DNA of 64,000 nucleotides from Neoconidiobolus thromboides FSU 785 (GCA_025603075.1 MU626322.1:43997-107996), one strand, 5' to 3'; shown: positions 10,451-23,975, counted from the first letter of the stretch. Notes: generated from the letters alone by a model not told the origin. Made by a program: numbers and translations.

Positions 10451-13072
10451 TGTTTATTGTAAATTTCAAATTAAGTTGTGAAAAAATTAAGTTTATTTTT
10501 TTGATTGTTTAAAGTGGAAGAATGAGTAGTTGAATTGGAATTATAACGATTACAGGATAGAATTATATGATGGTAATGTATATATTTTCTTTAAAGAAAT
10601 AAATATAGCTTAATTAAAATTCAAAAGAGTAATACAAATAAAATATTAATAAAAAGGAAAAGAATAGGCTATTGAGAATAGATTTGAGTGGGGAGAATCA
10701 AAGTTTGAATTTTACAATTTGGTTAAATTACTAATCCTTCTAAAAGAAGCATGAATTCATTTTACAGGACAAAAATGAGCTCATTTTTAATGGTGATATT
10801 ACTAAATTTAGTGGGCTCAATATTTCTTTCATGCTTATCTTTTTGATTTTTTTTAGGGTAAACTTTAAGAATTGCTTGTTTTTTGTACACTGATTGATAA
10901 AAATTACGAAGAAAACGAAAGGCTCAATTGTTAAGTTTCAATTAATGGAGCAAATTAAAAATTGATGAGCTCAAAAGCCGAAATATAATTGGTAAGTCTC
11001 ATAATACCTAGCATAGCTGTTAGTAAGATTTTTTTTAAACAATTATGAGTTTAACCTGACGAGATTAATGGAAACTTCGGAATTATTATTAAGGTAAGAG
11101 AGATATTGAATTGATTTAGAAATAATTAAACTATAATATGTTTATTTAAAAAAATCAATATACTAATTAAAGCGATAGTCAGTTCTATTATCAATTATTA
11201 TAAATCAATAATATGGAAGAAATCAAACCCTTGTTCCATTCCTTGTGCCGTCGGGACAACCTAAAAAAACATTATTCTTGTTGAGCCAATCAAAAGGCTG
11301 ACTGCGAATGGTATGTTTTTTGATTATAAATTTTTATAAAAATTTAATTTCAATATGATCGACATTCATCAATAGCTTAATTTTCATTATAGATTTTCAT
11401 AGATTTTATTATTACAACTTAAAATTCTCCTTTTGGATAGTTGTTTTATATCTATTTAAATTTAACTGTGCAGCAGGGCTAATTGTTTATTTAAGCATAG
11501 ATTTTTAGATTAAATTTCAATAAAGCCTAAGGACTTTAGGCTTTGGAAAACAATCAAATAAGTAGCAGCTAAAGAGCTTTTTTAAAAACTACATATTTGA
11601 GTGTTAAACAGCTATATATGCTACTTCTTTATCAATTTTGTTAATATTTTCAAAAGGATTTGAGCATTTGTAGTTTTGGTTTATTAAATGTTATAACATA
11701 AGAGGGTAAACTTTCATTTATTTTTTAGTAGTAGCTAGGAACTTGAAGAGTTTTATCAGACATATGTAAAAGTTATATACCGGCTATATTTGATTTGATT
11801 TTATGCCGAATATTATAAATTATATAGAGTTCAATACTCCTCGATTTTTTAAATTAATTTAATCCGATGATTTAAGATAAAATGGGTAAATTAATTTTGT
11901 TTTAAAAAATAAGTTTGAACTTTAACAAAAAATGTTAGAGAATATTATTTGTACTAAACTAACGATTTATAATAGTGTTATTTAAAGATATTTTCTTAAT
12001 ATAAAAATTAAATAGCTATTTTAGAAATTGATGCATCTTTTAAAAAATAAATATAACAGTAGCTTAAGAATTGTTACAATATTTTATAAAGTTGTATTTT
12101 CTTTTTATTTTCTTACAGAAAACAAATTATCAGCTTATAATATTATTAAATAATATAAAACAAAAAAATTGTATAAATGTTTATCTATATTTAGGTTTGG
12201 AAAGAAGTTCCTTTTAAAATACTAAAAATTCTAACACTATTGAATTATATGATATTTATTTAATAATCTTTTAATAACTTTATTTATTAATTTCAAAACC
12301 TTAGATAATATTCTTAGGGATACATTAAGTTTATTATTTTTATTAAATAAAAACAAAATAAAATAAGTACAAACTCCCTGTAGTCAGTAGCTGAGATAAT
12401 AAATAGTTATATTAAATAATTTAAATTAGGGTTTTGAAAGTAATATCTGATGTAAAAGAATTTCAGTAAAGTTGAAATTCTATACCTTTCAACCCAAATC
12501 AACTATAATCATTCACCTCAGCTCATTCTCATTTGAAATACTTAAATTGGCTCTTTGCTTTCTTTTGTAGCCTTTTAACTATACATCATAGCCTTTATTC
12601 GTTGTTCTCGGATGCTAAACTAAGAAAAGTATCATTGCTAGCAAGTTACTATTTATCAGTCCAAGTGCTTGCTTGGGTATCAATTGCAAATTTTCTATCT
12701 TTGAAGTACGACTATGAGCAAGGATACTGTGAGGAGGTATTAGGCAAGTAAGATTAGAGAGTAGGATGGGTTATTTAAAGAAAAAAGCTTTGCTATTTTA
12801 ATAGAGGGTTTATATATCGGGTAGGATTCAATTGACTCAATTTACAAATGAGCTTTGTATATATATTTTTACAGACCTTTTCATAGATAATATTGTTATT
12901 CAATTGTTTTTTTAACAAATAAAGTCTTATATTAAACTATGAAACTATTTGAACCCGTTATACTCTCTCTTAAAACAATCTTTTTACAAACATAGTATCA
13001 ATAGTTTAAGAGTCAAACATTTAATTTAATGTAATAAATATTATTGTATATCTTTAATCTTTTGTTCACTGT

Positions 13073-13161
13073 TTAGGGGTGTTTCTTTAGCTTCATCACT
13101 ATTTCCATATTTTAAATGGAAAACTAGTAAAATTCTTAAATACAAAAATACATTCCCATAT
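13073..13161 (+). repeat. TGGGGATGT-family copy with central deletion
   Basis: The left end is decayed (AGGGGTGTTTC) and the right end is near-intact (ACATTCCCAT). The AAGCGCTATTTGAG hairpin is missing or rearranged. Confidence 0.7.
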
Positions 13162-13240
13162 CTTCTTTTTTTTCACTTTACTTACAATATAGAATAAAAA
13201 AGGTTTCTACCTGATATCAAAAGTAACGCGATGTCATGAA

Positions 13241-13336
13241 ATGGGGATGTTTTTTTTCATTACTTTCTCTTCTTTAAGTGTTATTTGAGGTGAAAGATTA
13301 TTAATAAAATTATCAAACAAAAAAATACATCCCCGT
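13241..13336 (+). repeat. TGGGGATGT-family MITE-like copy
   Basis: Left terminus ATGGGGATGT and right terminus ACATCCCCGT. The central region AAGTGTTATTTGAGG is weakened. Confidence 0.75.
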
Positions 13337-13812
13337 ATCATGCATGGTATCATGATATTAAGTAGAAATTTTTTTACAAAAAACTAAAAAAATCCTTTCA
13401 AAAATTCTATTAGTCTATTTACTTATTTGTATGACTTTTCCCTGCCTAAAATCTTGGGGGTCACTAAGTTTTAGATAAATATGAAGTTTATATATTGGTT
13501 AGCTAATTTTAATTATTATGCAATTTTTTAAAAGTTGGACTAAGAAATTTAGCATATATAGCTAGAGGTGTAACAATCATTTAAGAAAAACAAAATTGAT
13601 TCAATGCTATTACAAAAACTTTAACCAATGAAGACAAAATTAAACCAATCAAGTAACTAATTGATTTTATGAAATGAAATGTAAACTTAATTCATAATAA
13701 TAAAGGTTATTTTTCAGGTTATTTCTTTATTATAATTAACTATAATTTTTGATTTGATTTTCAAAAATACTGTTTTTATATAAATAAATTATCAAATATG
13801 TTAATCTCTTAT

Positions 13813-15723
13813 TTATCCAATAACATTATTGATAGATGTCAAGAACATTTTATCCACCACATAATTGTCCAAATTAATTTTGATAAACTCAATTGTACTC
13901 TCCGAGTCGCATCTTTCACTTTTCAATTTTGAGTCACAGGCAGCTTTCAATAATCTTAACAATTTGAGTACATAGCCTTTAGCTTCGAGGATAAATTTTT
14001 TACCGAATCCTTGATTTAGTAACCATTCTCCTTCACTAATAAAAGATAAACAAGCATAAATTATATACATAATGGAGTTATAATAAGGTCCATCGTATTT
14101 GACATGAAACCCAGCATTGGTAGCCATAGCACATCTAGCACAAGCAAAAGCACCACGATTTTTTCCATGTGTTTGTTGAATGTTATATCGTTTCATTATT
14201 AAAAAAAATTCTGATAATGATTCGACCGATTTGTATAAGATCATAGCCTCATTAAGAGGGAATTTTTTGGGTTTCGGGATAACTAGGACAGAGGGATAAT
14301 AAAGATAAATCATTACTAAATGAGCATAAGCGTTTAAATGATATTTGAATGCGTTAGATTGATAATATTTTTGTATTCTTTTCATGTTCCTTACTTGATC
14401 ATTTGACTCCATCCTTTTCACTGTGTCAGATATAGATTTGCTATATATCAATTGAGAGGTTAAATTGGTCAACGCTGTATTAAACTTTTCATTTGGTAAT
14501 TGCAACTCAGAATGAGGTATTTCATGTAGCTTATTCAACCTTGAATACTCCGACTTAACCTTTTGAATATGTGATACAATCTGCGTGAATGATTCGGTGA
14601 CTATTTTATCGCTATATATATTTTCAAACTTATTATCCGAAAAAATGCCGCTTATCTCCAAGTCAGTTGGTGAATACGAACTATTCAATTGTATACTATT
14701 TTTGGCACTTGATAGATTGATTTTTACTGGTTTAAAATTAGCATTAAAGCTTGGCATATTTGGAAACATTGTTAAAGAAGTATAATAAAATAATGATAAT
14801 GAATCCCATAAATTTGCAGCCCTTTTTTTTTCATTGAATTCAGTTTCAGGCTTTTTTACTCCTTTACCATACCACAATTTTCTTTTATCTTCCTCAGCCA
14901 TCTCTTTTTCACTCTTATCATATCCCAGCAACTGTGCCATTCTTATAGCTAAACTAAAATATCGTGTGTATGATACTAAATCTGATTTATAAGCTGAAAT
15001 AGATGCTAAAAAAAACAAACCAATTACATTTTTAAAGGATGAGTTTGCATATGCTTCCGCCAAACATTCCTTTGCTTTTTTAAAGTTAATTTTATAAACT
15101 TGCTTTGTAAGCATACCATTATTCAAGCCTGTAAAACAGGCTAACAAAGCTAGAAAAGCATAGGAAGACATATCAGGCTCGGTATTAATTAATAGAGCAT
15201 TGACTTCATTACGGGTAAACCACATTTGATATATATCAATATATTTTAAATATATAGTAACTCCAGTTTGTAAAAAAGTATCATATCCTGTAGTTGGTTG
15301 TTTTAACAAGGTAATTGGCTTAATATAATATGTGATGACTTCTTGATTGTTGATGTTTGTTAGTTCATGCTTATAAGCGTCTATCAATAGCTCAATATAA
15401 TCGTAGTCTTCATAAACGGATGCTGTGTCACGCTTTAACTGATCTAGTATTTGGACACACCAAGCTAGATATTCTAATTAGTAGTTAATAAGTTTATTAT
15501 TTGTTTTTACAAAGGCGCTTATTTACTGTGATAGAATGACAACTGCGATAAATTCAAGGCATCTGGTTGTTGTAAACTAGCTATTGCCTTCTTTGTATTA
15601 TATTCTAATTTATCCACGCGGCGCCGCCTCCAGTCCATATCGCTACGTAATTGTGCTGGTTATGAGGGTTAATATACATTAATTAAAGAAATAAGTGCAT
15701 TTACATTTCGATATTGTATTCAT
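13813..15723 (-). CDS. Fungal-specific transcription factor domain protein, array copy A
   Basis: Three exons (15705-15723, 15527-15655, 13813-15473) give about 602 residues from the ATG at 15721-15723. The N-terminus has a basic patch (DWRRRRVDKLEYN) like the linker and coiled coil that follows a Zn2Cys6 cluster. The next motif, YLAWCVQILDQLK, is shared by all array copies. The middle has the PF04082 signature AIRMAQLLGYDKSEKE, then DKRKLWYGKG, LWDSLSLFYYTS and MFPNMP. A later HGKNRGAFACARC segment is conserved with copies B and C. No six-Cys zinc cluster is visible upstream, although conserved residues F-[IV]-M-N just before the ATG hint that the true coding region starts in an earlier exon. 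It is likely a nuclear regulator; its targets are unknown. Confidence 0.78.
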
Positions 15724-15856
15724 GATGAAGTTGGATTCTAAATAAACTAAAATGAGATATTGAAATTTTTGATTTTATTTTTTAAAATGCATTGTCAATT
15801 CATGCAATTTAAAAAGACACCTATCAAACTTAATAAAAATATAAGAATATGAGAAC

Positions 15857-15960
15857 ATGGGAATATATTTTTGTATTGAAGAATTTTACTAACAATCTTT
15901 TCACCCAAATAGCGCTTAAAAAATGAAAAAAAAGTACTGAAACCAAAGAAACACCCCATA
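15857..15960 (-). repeat. TGGGGATGT-family MITE-like copy
   Basis: Minus copy about 130 bases upstream of transcription-factor copy A. Left end ATGGGAATAT, internal AATTTTACTAACAA and AATAGCGCTTAAA, right end ACACCCCATA. Confidence 0.8.
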
Positions 15961-18475
15961 GTTTGATTTCAATTTAATTTGTCATAATTGTAAATCAAAA
16001 AATATTAGCTTGAAATAAAACAGTCACACATACTTTAGATAAAATATATTCATGTATTATTAGTGACTTATAACAAGAAGCCTATGAAGTATAACCCATT
16101 GTATTAAAACACTAACATGTCAATTTCGAGTTAGAAATGCCTCTCTGAAAATTCAAAATTTATGAGCCTTACTATTACAATTGACTAGATTATATTATAA
16201 ACTACTTGGGCATTTGAGCTTGAATTGTATCATAATTAAATTGAAACACTTTTTAAATAATTAAGTTGCGGCTATTACGGCCTTTTATGACTTTTTGAGG
16301 TAATTTTTATAATAAGATTATTTGTATAATCGATTTGTATAGTCAATCCCTATTTTTAGGTTTAATATGCCATATTCTTTCTCCTTAAATGAGCAGTCCC
16401 TTAGGTCTAAAGAGCTACAACAGTTGTAATGTTTGTTTTTATTCTAAGTTTAGTTGAATTTTGTTTAATCATTGCTATCAGATTTTCATTTATAGTGATC
16501 ATTATTTTTTAAAATTGGCAACACGAAGTGGAAGCTAATTTTTTCTTACTTCGTGTTCTAGATAACCCATTAATATTGTTATCTTTTTGTCCACTCTTAA
16601 TCAGTTGTTGTATTAATTTATATTATAATTTAACATATGTATTTTATTATATTATATTATTACTTATATCAAATTATATTTTTATGTATAAATACTAGCG
16701 ACAAATGTTAAAGAGGCAGAATCGTACTTTAGCGATATGACTAGCCTTGGCTTCTAGTTAAGATAAATACTATATTTTTTTCCTTTGGACTAATACCCAA
16801 TAATAAATGTCTATGTTCAAGAGAGGCCCTTCCAATTAAAAATATTACTTTGAAAAGCTCTCTTTCATATATTTATCAGCAAGAACTTTGAAACCTGTTA
16901 TACTCATTTGAGATCTATTCATTAAGAGACACACAAGACCTAAATGACTTCTACTTCTTACTGGAAGCAAATACAATCAAAGGAGTGGATTTATTAATTT
17001 AATATTGCAATTAAATTTCTTGAATTAAAAAAAATCAAATAAGCCATATCGAAATAAAAGCTGGATTTATATGATGCCTATTTATCCATCTTTTTTAGTT
17101 GTTTGATTATTAGTATAGAAGTGGTTTTTAGCCTGCTTTTATCATGAGTATCAAGATGCTTTATTTAATTATGCTAGGTATCAAAATTCTTTTATAAATT
17201 CTTTTGAAACGATATGAGAATATAGTTTTCCTCTCTTCATTTGATTAACTTATGAACTTTTATACACATTCAGCAATTGAAGTATTTAGATGCAAAATAC
17301 ATTAAAATATAAGCTGGGAGATACTAAGCTACTCTTGCTACTAGATCATATCCTTTGATTTAAAAATCCTCCCTTGTTAATAGTTCGGCAGCTAAGTTTA
17401 ATTTATGGTGGTTGAAGCATATGGCAACTTGATTTCGAAGTATTAAGTTGCATTAAAAATAGTCGAAATAAATTATGGGGGCGGTTTTTGATTTTATCGC
17501 TTTTTTATTTTTAAGCACTATGAATGGAAAGATTGTTAGTAAAATTCTTAAATAAAAAAATACATCCCTATATTATAAAATAAAAATCCATAATAATTGA
17601 ACTTGATTATTTAATTTGGCTTTTTGTTTATAAATTAATCTGCCATAATAATAGTACTTTATTTTTATAAAAATGATATTTTTCAGGAGTTCAAAGGAGG
17701 AATTGAAGATAGTTAAATGTACTTATTGAAGCTTGAACAATGAAATGAATGTGTTATAACTGGATTTAAAGGAACTTGCAATGAGGCTTTTCAAAGTATG
17801 ATAAAGGAATTTTACAGTTATATCATAAGAAGTAGAAATAATAAGAGATATTTTATCTATTATTAATGTAATAAAAACAGGTATAAAATTTTAAATATGA
17901 GCTTTTTGACTTAAAAAAGTAGCTTTATTGAGAACAAAACAGTATACTTGGCTGCATTAGTCTCATAATAAAAGTTTTATGGTCTTGGTGAACATTTGCT
18001 AACCTATCGGAGTTGATACAAATCTCTTGATATTGCTTTACACAAAATATTTGTTTTTTAGTTATAAAAATAGTAATATACAAAGAAATAAATGTAATGG
18101 TCACAAAGATAATATCTGAGACTGAAATACTATAATGGAAGTTTTTTATAAATTAGAACCAAAAATAATGTAATCCTTCTTGTGTTGTAATCAATCTATT
18201 AAAATATTTGTAAAAATTGAAAAAACTAATGATAATAGAATCAGCTTTATTTAATGCGATACAAACTAACATAAAAACAAAAATATCTAAACAATTTTTA
18301 AAGCATTTATACTTATAATAATTGTATAGTACAAGATGTTTTATCAAAAATATGAATTGATGTTATTTTTAAATATATTAGATATATTTTTTAGATTTAA
18401 CTTTTGAGAATAAGTCTATTTAACTTGATACTTATTTAAAAAAATACCTATACTATTCAATACATCAAATAGTAT
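15961..18475. other. Long intergenic stretch, no gene seen
   Basis: Spacer between array copies A and B with no coding potential. It contains one repeat copy at 17475-17571. Confidence 0.55.
17475..17571 (+). repeat. TGGGGATGT-family MITE-like copy
   Basis: Left end ATGGGGGCGG, right end ACATCCCTAT. The GTTAGTAAAATTCTTAAA segment is intact and the central hairpin is shortened (CACTATGAATGG). Confidence 0.8.
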
Positions 18476-20386
18476 TCATGTAATAATGTCTTTAATAGAC
18501 ATCAATATCATTTCATCTACTTCAAAACTATTTAAATTCTCTTTGATAGATTTGATTGTATTCTCCGAATCTAACTTTTCACTTTTCAATTTCGAGTCGC
18601 AGGCAGTTTTTAACAACCTCAGTAGTTTCAATACATAACCTTTAGCCTCAATCATAAACTTCTGTCCAAGCCCTTGGCTTAGAAGCCAGTCTTTCTCACT
18701 AATAAAAGCCAAATAAACATAAATTATATACATAAGCGGAGTATAATAAGGTGCATCATAATTTACCCGAAACCCATCGTTGCTAGCAAACTCGCATCTA
18801 GAACAAGCAAAAGCACCACGATTCCTACCATGAGTTTGTTGAATGTTATTTCGCTTCATTATTAAAAAAAATTCTGCTACCGATTGAGCAGACTTGTATA
18901 AAACTATAGCTTCATTGATATAAAACTTTTTAGGTCTTGGAAACACTAATAAGGAAGGGTAATAAAGGTATATTAGTATTAAGTTACAGAAAGCATTTAA
19001 GTGATATTTAAATACATTGGATTTATAACATTGTTGGATTGCTTTCATATCTTTTACTTGTTGGTTTAGCTCGATCTTTTTTGTTATTTCAAATAGGGAT
19101 GGATTGTTTACCAATTGACTGGTTAAATTCGTTAACACAGTATTAAATTTTTCTTTAGGTAATTGTAATTCATGATGGGGTATTTCATAAACTTTGTCCA
19201 ATCTTGAATAATTTAGTTTGATGTTTTGAACATGTGCTGTTATCTCAGCAAACGACTCAGCTGCTATTTTTTCACTGTGTACTTTTTCGAATTCATTATT
19301 TAAAAAAACACTGTTTATTTCCAAACCAATTGATGGATAAGAGCTATTCACTTCTAAACCATCTTGAATGTTTTTTGATAAATCGATTTTTACTGGTTTA
19401 AAGTTAACATTAAGCCTTGGCATATTTGGAAATATCGACAAAATAGTATAATAAACCAATGATAACGAATTCCATAACTCTATACCCCTTTTCCTTTTTT
19501 CGAACTCTACCTCAATCTCCTCCACTCCTTTAACATATTCTGATTTCCTTTTATTTTCCTCAAGCATCTCCCTTACACTCTTATTGTACCCTAATAACTG
19601 TGCCATCCTTATAGCTGAGCTAAAATACCGTAAGCTTACTACTGGTTCCGCTCTATACCCTGAAATAAAGCACATAAACAATATGCCAATCACATTGTCA
19701 AATGATGGATTGGCATATGCTTCCACTAAGCACTCCTTTGCTTTTTTGAAATGAATTTTATAAATATGATGTCCTAATGTACTATTTTTCAAACATAAAA
19801 AATAAGCCAACAAAACCAATATAGCATGGGAAGACAGATTAGGTTCAGCGTTAGTCAATAAGGCGCTGAATTCTTTGCGAGTATACCACATTTGATATAA
19901 GTCAATATATTTTAAATAAATCTTTAAACCAGATTGTAGAAAGGCTCCATAACCTGTGGCCGGTTGCTTTAGTAAGGTGTCTGGATTGACAAGGTAGACG
20001 ATATTTTCATTGTTGTTTATATTTACCAGCTCACGTTTATAAGTATGTATCAATAACTCAATATAATCATAGTCTTCATAAAGAGAAAAAGAGTCATACT
20101 TTAGTTGTCTTAATATTCCGATGCACCAGGCTAAATATCCTTAACTAAAATTAGTATTTATGTTTAATTTTTAAGGATATTCATTTACTATGATATGATG
20201 TCAATTGTCCTCCACTCAAGCTCCTTAGACGCTGTAAATGGGCTATTGTAGACTTTATATTATATTCCAAAGCATCCACGCGATAGCGTCTCTTATCTAT
20301 CTCACTGCGAGGTTTCCCTGTGTAATAAAATTTAGCTTATACCGGCTAAAGAAATTATATTATTTACTTTTTGATAGTGTATTCAT
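18476..20386 (-). CDS. Fungal-specific transcription factor domain protein, array copy B
   Basis: Exons 20368-20386, 20189-20317 and 18476-20139 give about 603 residues, with the same 19/129/1664 layout as copy C. The N-terminal basic region reads RKPRSEIDKRRYRVDALEYN and leads into a short coiled coil. The PF04082-like core has AIRMAQLLGYNKSVRE and LWNSLSLVYYT...FPNMP; the C-terminal half has HGRNRGAFACSRC and YVYLAFISEKDWLL. Strong similarity to copies A and C shows tandem duplication. As in copy A, the codons just before the ATG read SFI in frame after a possible acceptor, so an upstream exon carrying the zinc cluster could exist, but none is visible in the 300 bases upstream. Confidence 0.78.
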
Positions 20387-21035
20387 GATAAAACTGATTT
20401 AAATAAATTGAAATGAAACGTTGGTTCTTATGAATGTCTATTTTTAAGGTGCATTTAAAATTTTATGCATTTTGGAAATCTGAATTAAATTTGTAGAGGA
20501 GAGGAGCATGATTTGTAATGTAAGATTGAAATTGAATGCACTTTACAGTTATTATAAAAATGCCTTGTTTTCACACCTATATCTATCTCTCTTTCGTCAT
20601 TGTCTTTTCTCTTGAAAGATTTCTTACCCTTCTAATATACCACTCCATTTACTAAATGATTTAAAAAAGGCTTGTTTTAACATATAAAGGCATCATTGTC
20701 TTTAAAACAAGTTAAAAATTTAGAATAAAAGGTGAGCACTTTAACAAAATTAAAGTAAGTAATAGATAAGTGTTAATATTGGCTATAACTCAAGAAATGA
20801 AAAAATATTAAAAATATTATTTTAAACTCAATTAAACGTTATTTATAGCAATGATAGTTACTGTTTTTTATAAACTATCATGTATTATGAATACAAGCAA
20901 AAAGGGTAGTAAATAAAAAATATTCTTATATACATTTAAAAATTAAAAAACATTAATTTGGACATAGCATTATTATAGTTTGTATAAAGAACTGAATGAA
21001 TATAAATTGCATAAATTATTTATAAAGTTAAGTAT

Positions 21036-21131
21036 ATAGGAATGTATTTTTTTTAAGAATTTTACTAATAATCTTTTCGCTCATGGCGCTTAAAAATTAA
21101 AAAAAATTAAAAAATCAAAAACAACCGCTAC
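21036..21131 (-). repeat. TGGGGATGT-family copy, decayed
   Basis: Left end ATAGGAATGT, internal AGAATTTTACTAATAA, central CTCATGGCGCTTAAA. The right terminus is badly decayed. Confidence 0.7.
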
Positions 21132-21275
21132 ATGCTCTATTTTTGATTTTGAAAATTCAACATTCAGTTTTTATTTAATATTTTATAAACATTATATAAG
21201 ATTGTTAGTTAACTATTTATTACAATTGTTTTTTACATTTTCTAGAATAACGATTTAATTCTATTAGATTCTCAT

Positions 21276-21378
21276 ATGGGAGTATTTTTTTTGACTTCAT
21301 TATTTTTTTCATTTTTTAAGCGCTATTTGAGCGGAAAGTTTGTTAGTAAAATTCTTAAATACAAAAATACATCCCCAT
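21276..21378 (+). repeat. TGGGGATGT-family MITE-like copy
   Basis: Near-consensus copy 87 bases past the 3' end of array copy C. It has the intact central AAGCGCTATTTGAGCGG hairpin and the right end ACATCCCCAT. Confidence 0.85.
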
Positions 21379-21464
21379 ATCTTTTAAATTTAACTTTTAG
21401 CATATTTTAAATATTTTTATATTTTGTTGAATAAATCACTATCAATACATTCATTTCCCCCTAT

Positions 21465-23376
21465 TTATCCAATAATACTATTGATAGATTTCAAAAACAT
21501 TTTATCTACCATATAGTTGCCTAGATTCTTTTTAATAAATTGAATTGTGTTTAATGACTCTAATCTTTCACTTTTTGATTCAGAATCAAGAACAGCTTTT
21601 AATAGTCTCAACAATCTTAGCACATAACACTTTGCTTTAATAATAAATCTTTGTCTAAGCTTTTGAGCCAATAACCAGTTTTCTTTGCTAATAAAAGCTA
21701 AATAAACATACACAACATGCATAATTGGGGTATAAAAAGGTCCTTCAAAATTAAGATAAAACCCATTGGCACTAGCTAACTCAGACCTAGCACATGCAAA
21801 AGCTCCACAGTTCCTACCATGACTTTGCTGGATGTTATTTTGCTTAATTATTAGATAGAATTCTGCTATCGATTGTGCTGATTTATTTAAAAGTATAGCT
21901 TCATTGATAGTAAATCTTTTAGGTTTTGGAAATACCAGTACAGAGGGATAGTATAAGTAGATAAGTGTTAAATGAACAAATGAATTCAAGTGGTAGTTAA
22001 ATGTATTGAACTCATAATATTTTTGGATTATTTTTGCCTTTTTTGTTTGCTTCTTTGAATCTATTTTTTTCACTTTATCATATAAAGATGGGTTGTAGAC
22101 TAATTGACTAGTTAAGTTAGTCAATACAATACTAAATCTTTCTTTAGTTAACTCCAATTCATGTTGAGGTATTTTATCTATAACGTCCTTTCTTAAGTAA
22201 TTTAGCTTTATTTTTTGAATATGAGCTACTATCTCAGCGGATGCCTCAGTCACTATTTTTTCACCATAAATCTTTTCAAGTTCACTGCTTGAAAAAGCAC
22301 CATCTATTTGCGATCCGCTCGGTGAGGAAGTATCATTTGCTTGTAAACCATTTTCAACACTTTTTAGTAAATTAGTTTCCATTAATTTGAAATTAACATT
22401 AAGGTTTGGCATATTTGGGTATATTGATAAGTAGGAATAATAAATAAAGGATAGTGATTCCCATAGCCTCATACCCCTCTCTTTTCTCTTAAATTCTATC
22501 TTAATTTCTTCTGGTCTTTTACTATACACCAAATTCCTCTTATATTCCTCAACCATCTCACTCGCACTCTTATTATACCCCAAAGCCTGTGCCATCCTTA
22601 TAACTAAGCTAAAATATTTTGTAACAGATGCCGAATCCGAGATATGAGCTGAAATAAAGCACATGAATAGTATACCAACTACATTACTAAAAGATGGATT
22701 GGCATATGCTCGTATCAGCCCTTCTTTTGCTTTTTTAAAATTAATTTCGTATATATGATGTGCCAACATGTTGTTTTTTGAGCGTGAAAAGTAAGCTAAT
22801 AAAGCCATAAATCCATGGGAACATAGATCTGGGGTATTGTTGGTTAATAAAATATTGACCTCTTTATGAGTATACCATACCTGATGTAAATTGATGTACT
22901 TCAAATAGATAGTGACACCATTTTCCAGAAAAGTGCCATATCCAGTAGCTGGCTGCTTTAATAAGATGACAGGTTTGATAATGTAGTCGAAGCTACCATT
23001 AATGTTAGTATCTTCTAATTCTTGTTTATAAATATGCACCAATAGCTCAATATAATCATAGTCTTCATAAAGAGAAAAAGTGTCCTGCTTTAGTTGACGT
23101 AATATTTCCATGCATTTGGCCAGATATTCTTAGACATCAGTTAGTATCTATTTATATTTTTGAAAAGTACTAATTTACTATGATATACTACTAATTGAAT
23201 TCCATCCAACCTTTTTAGACGTTCTAAGCGAGTTATTACAGACTTTATATTATATTCCAAAGCATCCACACGATAGCGCCTCTTATCTACCTCACTACGA
23301 AGTTTTTCTGTGTAATAGAAATTAATTTGTATTAGTTAAATAAACTATCCTATTTACTTGTTAATGGTGCATTCAT
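21465..23376 (-). CDS. Fungal-specific transcription factor domain protein, array copy C
   Basis: Exons 23358-23376, 23179-23307 and 21465-23128 give about 603 residues. The basic region is KKLRSEVDKRRYRVDALEYN, followed by YLAKCMEILRQLK. The PF04082-like part keeps VIRMAQALGYNKSASEM and LWESLSFIYYS...YPNMP. In the Cys segment it reads HGRNCGAFACARS, so the second Cys of the CARC pair in copy A has become Ser. If that pair binds a metal or forms a disulfide, this copy has lost it, although a nearby extra Cys (NCG) could compensate. Residues before the ATG (SFV) again match the other copies. The DNA-binding zinc cluster is not visible. Confidence 0.78.
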
Positions 23377-23746
23377 GACAAATGAAAATTTACAAATCAA
23401 AAAGTAGAGTTTTATAGATTTTAGTTTTGAAATGTATCCTTATACAAGTCAAGAAATCTAGTTTAAGTTTATACGAAAAGAAAGCATATTTATGCAAAAG
23501 TTGACGGCATTTTGCTATTAGAATAAAAAGGCTTACTTTTACATAAGAATCAATAATGCCTTTAGAATTAAAAAGACTGAAATTAGAATAGGATATGAGC
23601 ACTCTAATAATCTCAAGTGAAATAACCAAGCATTACTATAGACTAAAGCTTGAAAACAAGTTGAAAAAAGAGATAAAATGTATTAAACTTTAAAAATTGT
23701 CTTACTTTATTTAAAAAAAATTGTTTTTTGCTTTAAAGTTTATTAT

Positions 23747-23849
23747 ATGGGGGTGTTTCTTTTGGCTTCATTACTTTTTCTATCTTTTAAGCGCTATTTG
23801 AGTGGAAAAGTTGTTAGCAAAATTCTTAAACACAAAAATACATCCCCAT
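23747..23849 (+). repeat. TGGGGATGT-family MITE-like copy
   Basis: Near-consensus: ATGGGGGTGT left, ACATCCCCAT right, central AAGCGCTATTTGAGTGG. Confidence 0.85.
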
Positions 23850-23975
23850 ATGCTTTCATTAAAAAGTAAAATGAGGATAAAAATACAGGAGACGTTAAGT
23901 ATGATTTTATTATTGCGTGCATAAATGGCTGCGAAAGTAAAAAAACATGAATTACTAGCAAACAAAAGCGACTAT

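Larger units (their letters stand above)
10451..13812. other. Long intergenic stretch, no supported gene
   Basis: About 3.4 kb of AT-rich sequence. It contains two repeat copies near its right end (13073-13161, 13241-13336). A short, less AT-rich patch at about 11230-11320 is open on the minus strand for some 29 codons (includes QPFDWLNKNNVFLG) but has no start, splice context or recognised homology, so it may be a relic. The ORF near 12533-12751 has no ATG. Confidence 0.5.
20387..21464. other. Intergenic, no gene seen
   Basis: Spacer between array copies B and C. It holds repeat copies at 21036-21131 and 21276-21378 and nothing else recognisable. It was searched for a zinc-cluster exon belonging to copy B without success. 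Confidence 0.5.

Noticed and set aside
12533-12751. Hydrophobic ORF of 72 residues on the plus strand
   Set aside because: It begins at TTG, contains no Met in frame and has no splice sites that add a start; it could still be an exon, but nothing supports it.
23390-23629. Minus-strand ORF just upstream of array copy C, considered as a zinc-cluster exon
   Set aside because: Its two cysteines are far apart and do not match a Zn2Cys6 pattern.
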